From JBDTSW01 sp963799815 (GTDB taxonomy: Bacteria > Actinomycetota > Thermoleophilia > Solirubrobacterales > 70-9), in contig CAWCYG010000004.1 of the NCBI GenBank assembly GCA_963799815.1, positions 1,014,302-1,078,301 on the forward strand: a stretch of DNA of 64,000 bases, written 5' to 3'. Positions 50,337 to 58,492 of the stretch are shown in pieces. The position numbers and the translations under genes are program-made. Every line of letters begins with the position of its first letter. Within the stretch, counting starts at the first letter, position 1. The notes under the pieces were generated by a model, which searched no databases, had not been told where the DNA came from, and saw only the letters and a program-made list of their open reading frames with translations.

Positions 50337-51296
50337 ATGGTCGAGATCATCGCCGGCCTCGGCCCAAGCGAGCGCCGCCGCGTCGCCGAGCTGCGCAAGG
50401 CAGGACGGTTCTTCTGGATCGACGCTACCGCAGGGTCGATCGAGCGCCAAGCGCTGCGCGAGGTCCTGTTGCTCGATGAGGCTGCCCTGACGAGTCTGCT
50501 CGACTCCGACCCTGATGCGCCGCCTTCGCGCAGGATTCATATTGATGGGAAGCAGGTTGTCTTTGCGATGACCTGCTTCGGCGAGGAGGGCGACCATGAG
50601 TTGATCGACGTGCGGGTCCTTGTCCATGGTGACTTCCTGCTGACAATCCATGAGGGAAAAGCTTCGCTGGCCGAGCGGCTCGGCGTAAAGGTGGCGGAGG
50701 GCCGCAGCGAGCAGTACGCGGTCTACGCGGTGCTCGACGGCTTAGTCGCCACCGCGTATGACCGGCTCAACGAGCTTGAGCTGGAGCTGCAGGAGTTGTC
50801 GTTGGCCGCGGCGACGATGCGCGACGTGCGCGTGCGTACTGCCACCCTGCGGCGGATCAGCGCGGGGCTGACGGAGATGCGTCGTCGGCTCGGTCCCCAG
50901 CGCGGCATCTTCGAGCGGATCAGCGAGGAGATTGGCCGAATCGAGGGGCTCGAGTCTGACAGCGAGAACTACTTCGAGCGCATTCGTGGCCAGATCGGGG
51001 GCCTCGTCGACGCGATCGACGCCGCCGGGGACGCGTTGGCAAAGCTGATCGACCTGCGGCAGAACGAGATCATCTACCGGCTGACGGTCGTGGCGACCGT
51101 CTTCCTGCCACTGACCTTCATTGTCGGGTTCTTCGGGATGAACTTCGGCTGGATGGTGCGCTCCATCAACACCTTGCCTGCTTTCGTCCTGCTTGGAGTC
51201 GTATTGCCGGTGCTGCTCGTGGGGGGAGGCTGGGTCGTGGTGCACCTGCGTGCCGGCTTTGGCGAGGGCGGGGCCGATCAGCCCGTCAGTGATTAG
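50337..51296 (+). CDS. CorA-family divalent-cation channel
   Basis: 319 residues. A soluble helical N-terminal domain is followed by a long helix and two C-terminal membrane helices; the pore signature FGMNFGWM lies between them near residue 268 (the GMN motif). This places it with CorA/MgtE-like Mg2+ and Co2+ channels, gated by cytosolic divalent ions. The long stalk helix includes RTATLRRISAGLTEMRRRLGPQ. A -10 box 8 nt before the start suggests a leaderless mRNA. Confidence 0.88.
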   Translation: MVEIIAGLGPSERRRVAELRKAGRFFWIDATAGSIERQALREVLLLDEAALTSLLDSDPDAPPSRRIHIDGKQVVFAMTCFGEEGDHELIDVRVLVHGDFLLTIHEGKASLAERLGVKVAEGRSEQYAVYAVLDGLVATAYDRLNELELELQELSLAAATMRDVRVRTATLRRISAGLTEMRRRLGPQRGIFERISEEIGRIEGLESDSENYFERIRGQIGGLVDAIDAAGDALAKLIDLRQNEIIYRLTVVATVFLPLTFIVGFFGMNFGWMVRSINTLPAFVLLGVVLPVLLVGGGWVVVHLRAGFGEGGADQPVSD

Positions 51297-51372
51297 CTAG
51301 CCCGCGCGACCGCGTTGCCTCCGGCCGGCGGCTTGTACTGCGCCCAGGGGTCTAGGGTTGGGATTGAGACCG

Positions 51373-52821
51373 ATGGCAAGCACGGGGCAAGCGCCGACGG
51401 ATCGGCCGCAGCGGCTTTGGCGGCGGGCCGTCATTCGTCCGCAGCCGGTGCCGACCAACTTGCCAAGGTGGCTGGTGGGCGACTGGAACCCGGTTGTCCG
51501 GGACCCACTCGACCTGCTCCGCCTGGTCCCCCTCGTCGGCGCGATCGTCTCGATCGTGATCGGGGAGACGACCCATACCGTCGAGATGTTCGGCGGCTTT
51601 CTCGTCATGCTGGTGCCGCGGATCCTCAACGTGCAGAGGCCGTTCGACCTGGTCTTTCAACTCGGCATGAACCTCGCCATCTGGGGCAACGTCTTCGGCC
51701 TCTTCGACGCGATCTACGGCTACGACAAGGTGGTTCACTTCCTGCTTCCGTGCGGCTCGGCGATGATGGCCTACATCGCGCTCTGTCACCTGAGGCTGGT
51801 CCCGGACTTAAGCGACGACGCGGGGCTGCATGACCGAGTCGGGATGGTCGTCGTCACGCTCGCCTTCGGGCTCACGATCGGCGGCCTGTTCGAGATCTGG
51901 GAATGGTTTTCGAACGCCGTGCTCGGCACCGAGATGTTCGTCACCTACGGCGACTCGATCGGCGACCTCATCGACGATGCGTTGGGCGCGCTCGCCGGCG
52001 GCCTGATCTTGCTGATCTGGACGGGCCGCGGCTGGCGGACCTGGCGCGCTCCCGGCGCCGCCTTACGTGGCGAGGAGCCGATGCCGCCAGCCCCTTCGAA
52101 GCGCGACTCGGACGCGCTAACCCGCCTCGGCGACGCGCTCGCCCGCTGGCGCCCGCCCCGCGGCCACGAGGGTGAGGAGATGCGCCCGTATCCGACCCTA
52201 CCCCGCTGGCTCGTCGGCGACTGGGGACGGGTGATCCGGGACTCCATCGACGTGGTCCGGCTCAGCCTCGTTGCCGGCGCCCTGATCGCGCTCGCGAGCG
52301 GCGACGTCGATCACGCCGTCCGCTTCGTCGTCGGGCTTGCCGGCTCCCTCATCATTCGCTGGGCCGAGGCCCCCCGGCCGTTCGACGCCGCATTCGCACT
52401 CGCGATGGCGTTCCAGGCCTGGGGCGCTTTCGCGGGGGCGTTCGACTCGGTCGAGGGCTACGAAACGGCCGCGCGCATCCTCTCCTCCGCGGCGTTCGCC
52501 GCCGGCTTCTACCTCGTCCTCGTCCGCCTCCGCGTGGTCCCCGACCTGCAGGGCAAGACCGACCTCCACGAGCGCACCGGCATGCTCCTCACCGCCACGA
52601 GCCTCGGCTTCGGCGTCGCCATGCTCTACGAGGTGGGCGGATGGGTCGCCCACGGCCTCTTCGACGCTGAGCCGCTCACCTTCGACCAGCTGATCGCGAA
52701 CATTTCGATCTCCTTCTTCGCGTCACTCGCCGGCGCGGTCTTCCTGGTCATCTGGGATCGCCGCGGCTGGCGGACCAGGCGCGTCCCCGCCTCGATGCTC
52801 GTCAAGCCGAAGGCGGCCTAG
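51373..52821 (+). CDS. DUF2238/YjdF-like membrane protein with internal duplication
   Basis: 482 residues made of two tandem halves of about 220 residues, each starting LPRWLVGDW and containing about five helices. The first half has the conserved pairs YGYDKVVHFLLP and FEIWEWFS with charged residues in helices; in the second half they read VEGYETAARILS and YEVGGWVA, so the Asp, His and Glu/Trp residues are lost. DUF2238 proteins are of unknown function. TAGGGT at 51353 precedes TTG 51364 and ATG 51373; I chose ATG. The gene end overlaps the convergent PHP gene by 4 bp. Confidence 0.7.
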   Translation: MASTGQAPTDRPQRLWRRAVIRPQPVPTNLPRWLVGDWNPVVRDPLDLLRLVPLVGAIVSIVIGETTHTVEMFGGFLVMLVPRILNVQRPFDLVFQLGMNLAIWGNVFGLFDAIYGYDKVVHFLLPCGSAMMAYIALCHLRLVPDLSDDAGLHDRVGMVVVTLAFGLTIGGLFEIWEWFSNAVLGTEMFVTYGDSIGDLIDDALGALAGGLILLIWTGRGWRTWRAPGAALRGEEPMPPAPSKRDSDALTRLGDALARWRPPRGHEGEEMRPYPTLPRWLVGDWGRVIRDSIDVVRLSLVAGALIALASGDVDHAVRFVVGLAGSLIIRWAEAPRPFDAAFALAMAFQAWGAFAGAFDSVEGYETAARILSSAAFAAGFYLVLVRLRVVPDLQGKTDLHERTGMLLTATSLGFGVAMLYEVGGWVAHGLFDAEPLTFDQLIANISISFFASLAGAVFLVIWDRRGWRTRRVPASMLVKPKAA

Positions 52822-53882
52822 CCGGCGCGCAGGTAAATCGGGTTGCTAGCGAGCCACAGCCGCTCGCGCCCGGGTTCGTCCAGCCATGCCTCGAGTCGGT
52901 AGCTGCCGGCGTCGGTCACCTCCAGCTCGAGCCGATCGCCCTCGTCGTCGGCGACCGGCTTCCCGTCCTTCAGCAGCCGCAACCGCGCACGCCGTGGCAC
53001 GATCGCTCGCAGTGCCCAGTCCCCCGGCTCCGCCTGCGCACCCATCGCCACCGGGCCCCCGTCCCCCTCCGCCCAGAAGCGGAATCCCCTTCCCGGCGCG
53101 AGCGCCTCGAACGACAGATAGCAGCGGCCGTCGGAGAGCGCGTCATAGATCGCACGGCGATCCCTCGCAAGCTTCCCGCTCGGCGCCGCGGGCAGCAGCA
53201 CGTGGGTCTGCAGCAGCGCGAAGTACCGCGCGTTTGGCATCGGCGAGCGCACCCTCCCGCGCAGCCTGAACCCCTTCTGATGCGCGTCGAGCCCACCGAT
53301 CGCCGGCACCCGGCGCCGTTGGCACAGGCGGTCCCAGGTCTCGAGGTGGCGCGCCGGCGGACCGTTCAGAAACCGCATCGGATCGCGCAGGAACGCCGTC
53401 GCCTCCCGCGGCGATCGCCACGCCTCGGCGGAGTCCGTTTCCAGGCTCCACAGCTCGATCCCGGGTGATGCCTCGTCGTCGAGCAGGTTCCAGCCATGCG
53501 GCGGTGCGATCACCTTCGACATCCGCGAGCCCTCCGAGAAGGGATGAGCGGCGAACGAGATCCCGCCTGCCTCCCGCACCGCTTCGAGGATCTCTCGCTC
53601 GCTCCGTCCAGCGTGACCGATCTCCTCGTCGACGCCGAAGACGAGGAGGTGGCCGCCCTTCGGCGAGACCTCGTGGCCGACGAGGATCAGGACCCGGCCA
53701 TGCCACCCTTCCTCGCCCCGCCGCCGCGCCTCCAGCGTGTCGTGGTCGGTCAAAAGCACGCAGTCGGCGCCCGCCTCGCCCGCCGCCTCCGCCAGCTCGG
53801 CGACCGTCGCGGTCCCGTCTGAGTAGGTCGAGTGAACGTGGGCCACGCAGGCGAGCCCGTGCAACCCGAGCGGGTCCTCCAC
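52818..53882 (-). CDS. PHP-domain metal-dependent phosphoesterase
   Basis: 354 residues. AHVHSTYSDGT near residue 15, LLTDHDTLEARR near 45, VGHEVS near 67, FAAHPF near 108 and GGLDAHQKG near 195 give the HxH, Glu, His and Asp-His metal ligands of the PHP fold. The last 90 residues form a beta-sandwich-like tail (FRFWAEGDGG). Related proteins are phosphatases or nucleases of unknown target. GTG 53882 starts 9 nt after the stop of the VTT-domain gene on the same strand, so they form an operon. Confidence 0.82.
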   Translation of the reverse strand: MEDPLGLHGLACVAHVHSTYSDGTATVAELAEAAGEAGADCVLLTDHDTLEARRRGEEGWHGRVLILVGHEVSPKGGHLLVFGVDEEIGHAGRSEREILEAVREAGGISFAAHPFSEGSRMSKVIAPPHGWNLLDDEASPGIELWSLETDSAEAWRSPREATAFLRDPMRFLNGPPARHLETWDRLCQRRRVPAIGGLDAHQKGFRLRGRVRSPMPNARYFALLQTHVLLPAAPSGKLARDRRAIYDALSDGRCYLSFEALAPGRGFRFWAEGDGGPVAMGAQAEPGDWALRAIVPRRARLRLLKDGKPVADDEGDRLELEVTDAGSYRLEAWLDEPGRERLWLASNPIYLRAG

Positions 53883-53891
53883 GACAGGCGC

Positions 53892-54563
53892 TCAGGCGGT
53901 CGCAGCGCGCGGAGCGACGGCGCGGCGGCGGCGGGCGACGATCGCCCCACCGGCGCCCAGCAGGGCGAGCGCGCCCCCGATCGCAATCGCCGGTGCGAGC
54001 GCGCCATCGGCGATGACTCCGCCCAGCGCGGTATAGGCGAGGATCCGCGGCGCGCCGCCCAGCGCGCTGCCGGTGAGGAAGTCGCGCAGCCGGATCCGCG
54101 TCAGACCGGCGGCGTAGTTGAGAATCGTCGCCGGCGCGGCAGGGGCGATCCGGATCAGCGCGATCGACAGCACGGGGCGCTTCTCGACCTTGCCCTTCAG
54201 CCGCTCGAGCCGCGGCCCGCACAGCGCCTCGGCGGGGCCCCTTCCCAGCCGACGCGCGATCAAGAACGCGATGACCGACCCAAGCAGCGCGCCGCCCAGC
54301 GCGACGGGCATTCCAGCCGGACCGAGCAGGAGGCCGGTCGCCGCGGCCAGCAGTGTGCCCGAGACGAGCGCCGGTGTCAGCAGCACCCATGCGCCGAACG
54401 CGCCGGCGGCGAGAACCGCCACCGGCAATGCGGCGAGCTCCGCCACCGCGGCTGGGTCGTGCGGGAGGAGCGCGAAGGCGGCGCCGAAGGTTGCGGCGAT
54501 GGCGAGCGCGAGCAGCAGCAGGCGCCATCTGGCGCGGCGACGGATGTCGTCCCGACTATCCAT
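53892..54563 (-). CDS. VTT-domain (TVP38/TMEM64, DedA-like) membrane protein
   Basis: 223 residues with about six helices. ATGLLLGPAGMPVALGGALLGSVIAFLIARRLGRG near residue 80-115 and RIAPAAPATILNYAAGLTRIRLRDFLTGSALGG near 140-175 are the VTT/DedA blocks. DedA-type proteins move undecaprenyl phosphate or other phospholipids. ATG 54563 is 8 nt after a TAGTGT box, which supports this start over one at 54575. It lies directly upstream of the PHP gene. Confidence 0.83.
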   Translation of the reverse strand: MDSRDDIRRRARWRLLLLALAIAATFGAAFALLPHDPAAVAELAALPVAVLAAGAFGAWVLLTPALVSGTLLAAATGLLLGPAGMPVALGGALLGSVIAFLIARRLGRGPAEALCGPRLERLKGKVEKRPVLSIALIRIAPAAPATILNYAAGLTRIRLRDFLTGSALGGAPRILAYTALGGVIADGALAPAIAIGGALALLGAGGAIVARRRRAVAPRAATA

Positions 54564-54571
54564 GCGGATCC

Positions 54572-54577
54572 ACACTA
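54572..54577 (-). promoter_or_regulatory. -10 box TAGTGT of a near-leaderless promoter
   Basis: Minus-strand TAGTGT ends 8 nt before ATG 54563 of the VTT gene; the gap contains no ribosome-binding site. Confidence 0.45.
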
Positions 54578-54599
54578 GCGCCGCTCTTTAATGAAACCC

Positions 54600-55163
54600 T
54601 TAGCGCCGACATGTCCCCGCCCTCGACCGTCGCTCGCGCAGGATGCCGGTGAGCCGGGCGAGCCCCACGCCGATCAGCGAGCCCGCGATGACGTCCGCGG
54701 GAAAGTGGACGCCGGTGTGCACGCGCGAATAGGCGACGGCGGCGGCGAGGCTGTGGAGCGGCGTGCCGGCGCGCGGCTCGACTCTCGTCACGCCGGTCGC
54801 GAACGCGAACGCCGACGCCGCGTGCCCGGAGGGGAACGAGAGCGACATAGGCATCCGCACGTGTCGGGCGCTGAGCTCTTCTCGCTCCGGGCGCGGCCGC
54901 CGGGAGATTGGTTTCATCGCCGTGTTCACGATCGCCGACGTGACCCCGATCGCGACGAACCCCTCCTTCGCCGCCCGCCTACCCCGGCTGCCGCCGAACA
55001 AGCTGAGCAGGGCGGCCGCCGCGAACCACAGACGGGAGTAATCGGCCGCCCCCGAGAGCCGCGACATCGCCTGATCCAAGGGCGGGATGTCGATCCGGGC
55101 GACCGCCGCGTAGACGGCGGCATCGATGCGCTCCGCGTCAGCGAGCCAGTCACGTGAGCTCAC
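54600..55163 (-). CDS. PAP2-family membrane phosphatase
   Basis: 187 residues with five helices. The three motifs are AMKPISRRPRP, SFPSGHAAS and SRVHTGVHFPAD, so the enzyme should be active. It may act on undecaprenyl pyrophosphate or phosphatidate. GTG 55163 lies inside a 12-bp palindrome that also contains the GTG start of the divergent lipid kinase, and a TACGAT box is 9 nt upstream. The N-terminal DWLADAERIDAAVYAAV matches the usual start of the family. Confidence 0.83.
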   Translation of the reverse strand: MSSRDWLADAERIDAAVYAAVARIDIPPLDQAMSRLSGAADYSRLWFAAAALLSLFGGSRGRRAAKEGFVAIGVTSAIVNTAMKPISRRPRPEREELSARHVRMPMSLSFPSGHAASAFAFATGVTRVEPRAGTPLHSLAAAVAYSRVHTGVHFPADVIAGSLIGVGLARLTGILRERRSRAGTCRR

Positions 55164-55164
55164 G
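55153..55164. promoter_or_regulatory. 12-bp palindrome holding two divergent start codons
   Basis: CGTGAGCTCACG is a perfect palindrome. GTG at 55154 (plus) starts the lipid kinase and GTG at 55163 (minus) starts the PAP2 gene. Both proteins therefore begin Met-Ser-Ser, and the coding regions overlap by 10 bp. The -10 of the PAP2 gene (TACGAT, 55178-55173) lies inside the kinase gene. Confidence 0.6.
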
Positions 55165-56491
55165 GGGGATAGATCGTAGGCGCCGCCGGCGGTTCTACGC
55201 GATCGCCGCGTTGGTGCTGACCCCGCTCGCCGTCTTAAACGCGGTGGGCTACGCCGCCGACGATCCGCAGCAGGCCTTCGGCATCCTCCTCACCCTCTCG
55301 CTGGCCGTCGCGCTCGCCGCCTTCGCTCTCGTCCGGCGCGGCATCGTGCGGGTCCTGGGGCTGATCCTCGCCGGGATGTTCGCTCTCGGGGTGGTGGAGG
55401 AGCTGTTCGACAGCCGCGTGATCAACCGCCTGATCGTGATCGCCCTGCTCTGGGCCGCTGTCTCGGCCGCCTGCGCTGCGTTCACGATCCACGTCCCGCT
55501 GCCCAGCGCACCCCGTCCGCGGCGGTCGTTCCTCTTCGTCAACCCCCGATCGGGAGGCGGGAAGGCCGAGCGCTTGAACCTCGCGGATGAGGCGCGCGAA
55601 AGGGAGATCCAGCCCGTTGTGCTTGGCCCGGACGATGATCTCGCGGAGCTCGTCGAAGCGGCGGTCGCAGACGGCGCGGACGCGCTCGCGATGGCAGGCG
55701 GCGACGGCTCCCAGGCCATCGTCGCCGAGGCGGCGGCGCGGCACGATCTGCCCTTCGCATGCATCCCGTCGGGCACCCGCAACCACTTCGCGCTCGATCT
55801 CGGAGTCGATCGCGACGACCCGGTCGGCGCACTCGATGCGTTCGTCGACGGCGGCGAGCGCGTCGTCGACCTGGCGGCGGTGAACGGGCGCGTCTTCGTC
55901 AACAACGTGTCGCTCGGTTTCTATGCCTCAGCGGTGCAGCGCGATAGCTATCGCGGCGCGAAGATCCGGACCCTGCTCAGCACCGCCCCGGAAGTGATCG
56001 GCCCCGCGGGAACCCCTCCCGACCTACGCTGGACCGGGCCCTATGGCGACACCCACGCCTCGGGACGCGCCATCCTGATCTCCAACAATCGCTACCGGCT
56101 CGGCTCGGTGATGGGGTCCGGAACCCGCCCCCGGATCGACGATGGCCGGCTCGGGATCGTCATCGTCGGCTCACCCCCGCGGGGGCTGCGAAGGCTCGTC
56201 CCCCGCCGCCTCTGGTCTGAATGGTCGCCACACCACTTCGAGGTCGACTCGGCGGAGCCGGTGCCCGCCGGAATCGATGGCGAAGCGGCGCTGCTTGACC
56301 CGCCGCTGCGCTTCCGCAGCATCCCGGGGCTCCTCCGAGTTCGCATCTCCGCTCACCACCCGGGAGACTCGCCCTCGGCGAGCCAGCCCGACTCGATCCG
56401 CGAGGGCCTCGGCAAGCTCGTCGCGATCGCTCGGGGCGGTGCGATCGACCAGCCAATGCCCCGCGCAGCCGACCGCCGCGTTCGGGCTTGA
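55154..56491 (+). CDS. DagK-like lipid kinase with N-terminal membrane helices (second copy)
   Basis: 445 residues. Three N-terminal helices precede a diacylglycerol-kinase domain: FVNPRSGGGKAERL near residue 128, MAGGDGSQAIVAEA near 180, CIPSGTRNHFALDLG near 205. It matches the protein at 42636 along its length, including the membrane region. GTG 55154 is accepted because the membrane segment starts soon after it. No -10 or ribosome site is evident upstream in the plus direction, so the mRNA may start elsewhere. A PAP2 gene is divergent and overlaps the start. Confidence 0.82.
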   Translation: MSSRGIDRRRRRRFYAIAALVLTPLAVLNAVGYAADDPQQAFGILLTLSLAVALAAFALVRRGIVRVLGLILAGMFALGVVEELFDSRVINRLIVIALLWAAVSAACAAFTIHVPLPSAPRPRRSFLFVNPRSGGGKAERLNLADEAREREIQPVVLGPDDDLAELVEAAVADGADALAMAGGDGSQAIVAEAAARHDLPFACIPSGTRNHFALDLGVDRDDPVGALDAFVDGGERVVDLAAVNGRVFVNNVSLGFYASAVQRDSYRGAKIRTLLSTAPEVIGPAGTPPDLRWTGPYGDTHASGRAILISNNRYRLGSVMGSGTRPRIDDGRLGIVIVGSPPRGLRRLVPRRLWSEWSPHHFEVDSAEPVPAGIDGEAALLDPPLRFRSIPGLLRVRISAHHPGDSPSASQPDSIREGLGKLVAIARGGAIDQPMPRAADRRVRA

Positions 56492-56503
56492 GGACGATGG
56501 ACC

Positions 56504-57337
56504 CTAGGCGGACAGGGGATCGCCGTCTTCTGTGCAGGGATGAGTCACCTCTGCGCCCTCAGGGTGTGACTCCTCCTCGATGACTCTGAGCACCTCCTCC
56601 ATCTCGGTCGGCCTGATGCTTCCGCTCTGATCCGTGAAGGGGTGGTCCAGGAACCACACCAGCAGCAGCGTCGCCGTCGCCATTGCGGCGACGGAAGCCA
56701 CTGCGCTCGCCTGAACGATGAAGCTACCTCGCCGATTGGCGCCCAGCACGATCCATCCGATCGTGAGCAGCGCCCCCAGGATCAGCACGAACCACATGGG
56801 AGGCGGCGTCACGCGGATGGCTTCGGCAAGCCTGATGCGCCGACCCTCGATGCGTGTGTCCTGTTCCATCAGGAGCTGCCGGAACGCGGCGTCCTCGACC
56901 AGCGAGCGAATATGGACTTGGAACGCCGCGTCCCTGAAGCGGCTCCCCCATTCGTTCACGACCGGGCTTCCCTCGCCGCCATCGCGCATCGCCGGCCATC
57001 CCTGCTCGATCACGGCCCGCCCGTAACAGACCAGCGTCCCCTCCAGGAGCTCGTGCTCCTCCGGCGTGAACGCATCCGCGGTGCGGCTGAGCTCCAGCAG
57101 CGCTTGGGCCTCCTGCTCGGCGCCTCTCTTCGCGTCGTTGTAGCTGTCGTAGGCCTGGAGCACCACGAATCCGAGCAGGATTGCGAACGCGATGCCGAGG
57201 AAGTCGAACGCCCTGCTGTGCTCGCCGAGCTCCGACGAGAAGCGTTCGTTCATCGGGTTGCGCCGGGCCAGCCACAGCATGCCGCAAGAGGCTGCGGCCA
57301 CCGCGATGATGATCCCGGTGAGCGCGAAGAGGTTCAT
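56504..57337 (-). CDS. DUF4239 (bestrophin-like) family membrane protein
   Basis: 277 residues. Two N-terminal helices (about 5-25 and 48-68) surround a conserved FDFLGIAFAILLGFVVLQAYDSY block; a cytosolic helical region (75-185) and two helices near 180-230 follow (PPPMWFVLILGALLTIGWIVLG). A disordered C-terminal tail ends in DPLSA. DUF4239 members resemble small anion channels, but the role is not established. The end abuts the convergent kinase gene at 12 nt. Confidence 0.78.
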   Translation of the reverse strand: MNLFALTGIIIAVAAASCGMLWLARRNPMNERFSSELGEHSRAFDFLGIAFAILLGFVVLQAYDSYNDAKRGAEQEAQALLELSRTADAFTPEEHELLEGTLVCYGRAVIEQGWPAMRDGGEGSPVVNEWGSRFRDAAFQVHIRSLVEDAAFRQLLMEQDTRIEGRRIRLAEAIRVTPPPMWFVLILGALLTIGWIVLGANRRGSFIVQASAVASVAAMATATLLLVWFLDHPFTDQSGSIRPTEMEEVLRVIEEESHPEGAEVTHPCTEDGDPLSA

Positions 57338-57429
57338 CTACGGCGTAAGGCTCGCGTGTCCGGCCGGCGGCGTCAAGGCCACGCACCTGCGGAAATGAGC
57401 GCGAACTACCGTTTTCTCGTTTTCAGCGG

Positions 57430-57924
57430 CTATCCGGCTTGCACGTTGGCAGCTTCCAGCCGGGGCTGCGGGAACTGGGAGCTGTCCGGATAGCGCTGGA
57501 AGTAGTCCTGATCTTCGGCCTCGGCCCCCAAAAAGGGGCCGGCCTCGCTGATCTCGGTCGCGACCTTGGGCCAGAAGCCTGCGGCCTCGACGTCGGCGAT
57601 CGTGTCCTCGGCGACCTGGCGCTGCTCGTCAGTCGTACAGAAGATCTCCGAGCGATACATGGAGCTCACGAGACGTTCGCCAAGGTCGGGTCGGTGGATC
57701 TGGAAGAAGAGCTCGAGGACGTCCCGGAAGGAGACCCTGTCGGTGTCGAAGACGAGCTCGACCGCCTCGGCGTGCCCACCCGGCTCGTCCTCAGTCGGGT
57801 TGTCGCTGTCGCCACCGGTCCACCCGGCCCGGATCGAGATGACTCCCTCGCAGTTGCGCATCAGCTCCTGCGTGATCCAGCAGCAACCTCCCGCGAGGAT
57901 CGCGGTCTCGGTGTTCTCGCTCAT
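57430..57924 (-). CDS. msrA: Peptide-methionine (S)-S-oxide reductase
   Basis: 164 residues of MsrA fold. The active-site block is AILAGGCCWITQELMRN, where the usual GCFW has become GCCW; GWTGGDSDNPTEDEPGGHAEAVELVFD and SMYRSEIF are typical. Only one other Cys (IFCTTDEQ) is present as a candidate resolving residue. The enzyme repairs oxidised methionine with thioredoxin. ATG 57924 is chosen, with GGAGGAAGGACA upstream and a TAGTGT promoter near 57960. Confidence in family is high; the CC variation is unusual. Confidence 0.85.
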   Translation of the reverse strand: MSENTETAILAGGCCWITQELMRNCEGVISIRAGWTGGDSDNPTEDEPGGHAEAVELVFDTDRVSFRDVLELFFQIHRPDLGERLVSSMYRSEIFCTTDEQRQVAEDTIADVEAAGFWPKVATEISEAGPFLGAEAEDQDYFQRYPDSSQFPQPRLEAANVQAG

Positions 57925-58026
57925 GGCCTTGTCCTTCCTCCGAAGTTCTGTCGACACTATCCTCGGAAGGCCCGCCGGTCAAACGTACCTTCCGCCCGAC
58001 GTCCCGACCGCTGCTTAATCGAGTCG

Positions 58027-58484
58027 TCACGTCACCTCGGCGAGGACCTCTTCGAACAGTTCGACGTAGCGGTCGACGTCCTCGGCGCTGTGGGCGACCG
58101 AGACCGTCGGCCCCAGCCACCATCCGGACTCCCAGACGCCGCGGTTGGCCATGAACACGCGGATCAGCGCCCGCAGCGCCGGGTCGTCGGCGGCCCGTGA
58201 GGCGGCGCCGTCTGCGGGCGGCTCGGGGACGAAGAAATAGGAGGCATGAGCCCCATACTGCGCCACACTCCACGGCACGCCGGCCCGCTCGATCGCCCGC
58301 CGCAGCCCGGCGGCCATCCGCTCGCCGAGCGAGGCGGTGCGCTCGAAGGCCTCTCGGTGAGGACGTCGAGGAGGGCTGCGCGTCCGGCCGCAAGCGAGAG
58401 CGCCCTTCGAGCCCGCCGCCTGACGATCATCGGGGCCCACAGCGCTGTGAGCGCGGCGATCGCAGGGGAACGAAGTCCTCGCAC
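58027..58484 (-). pseudogene. Remnant of a class III aminotransferase (GSA aminomutase-like)
   Basis: The C-terminal 110 residues of a glutamate-1-semialdehyde aminomutase-type protein remain (SLGERMAAGLRRAIERAGV...VFMANRGVWESGWWLGPTVSVAHSAEDVDRYVELFEEVL). The preceding piece, SLAAGRAALLDVLTER, lies in another frame up to 58484, with a frameshift near 58350. The PLP lysine domain and N-terminus are gone. No ribosome-binding site precedes the fragment. Confidence 0.65.
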
Positions 58485-58492
58485 GGAAACGG

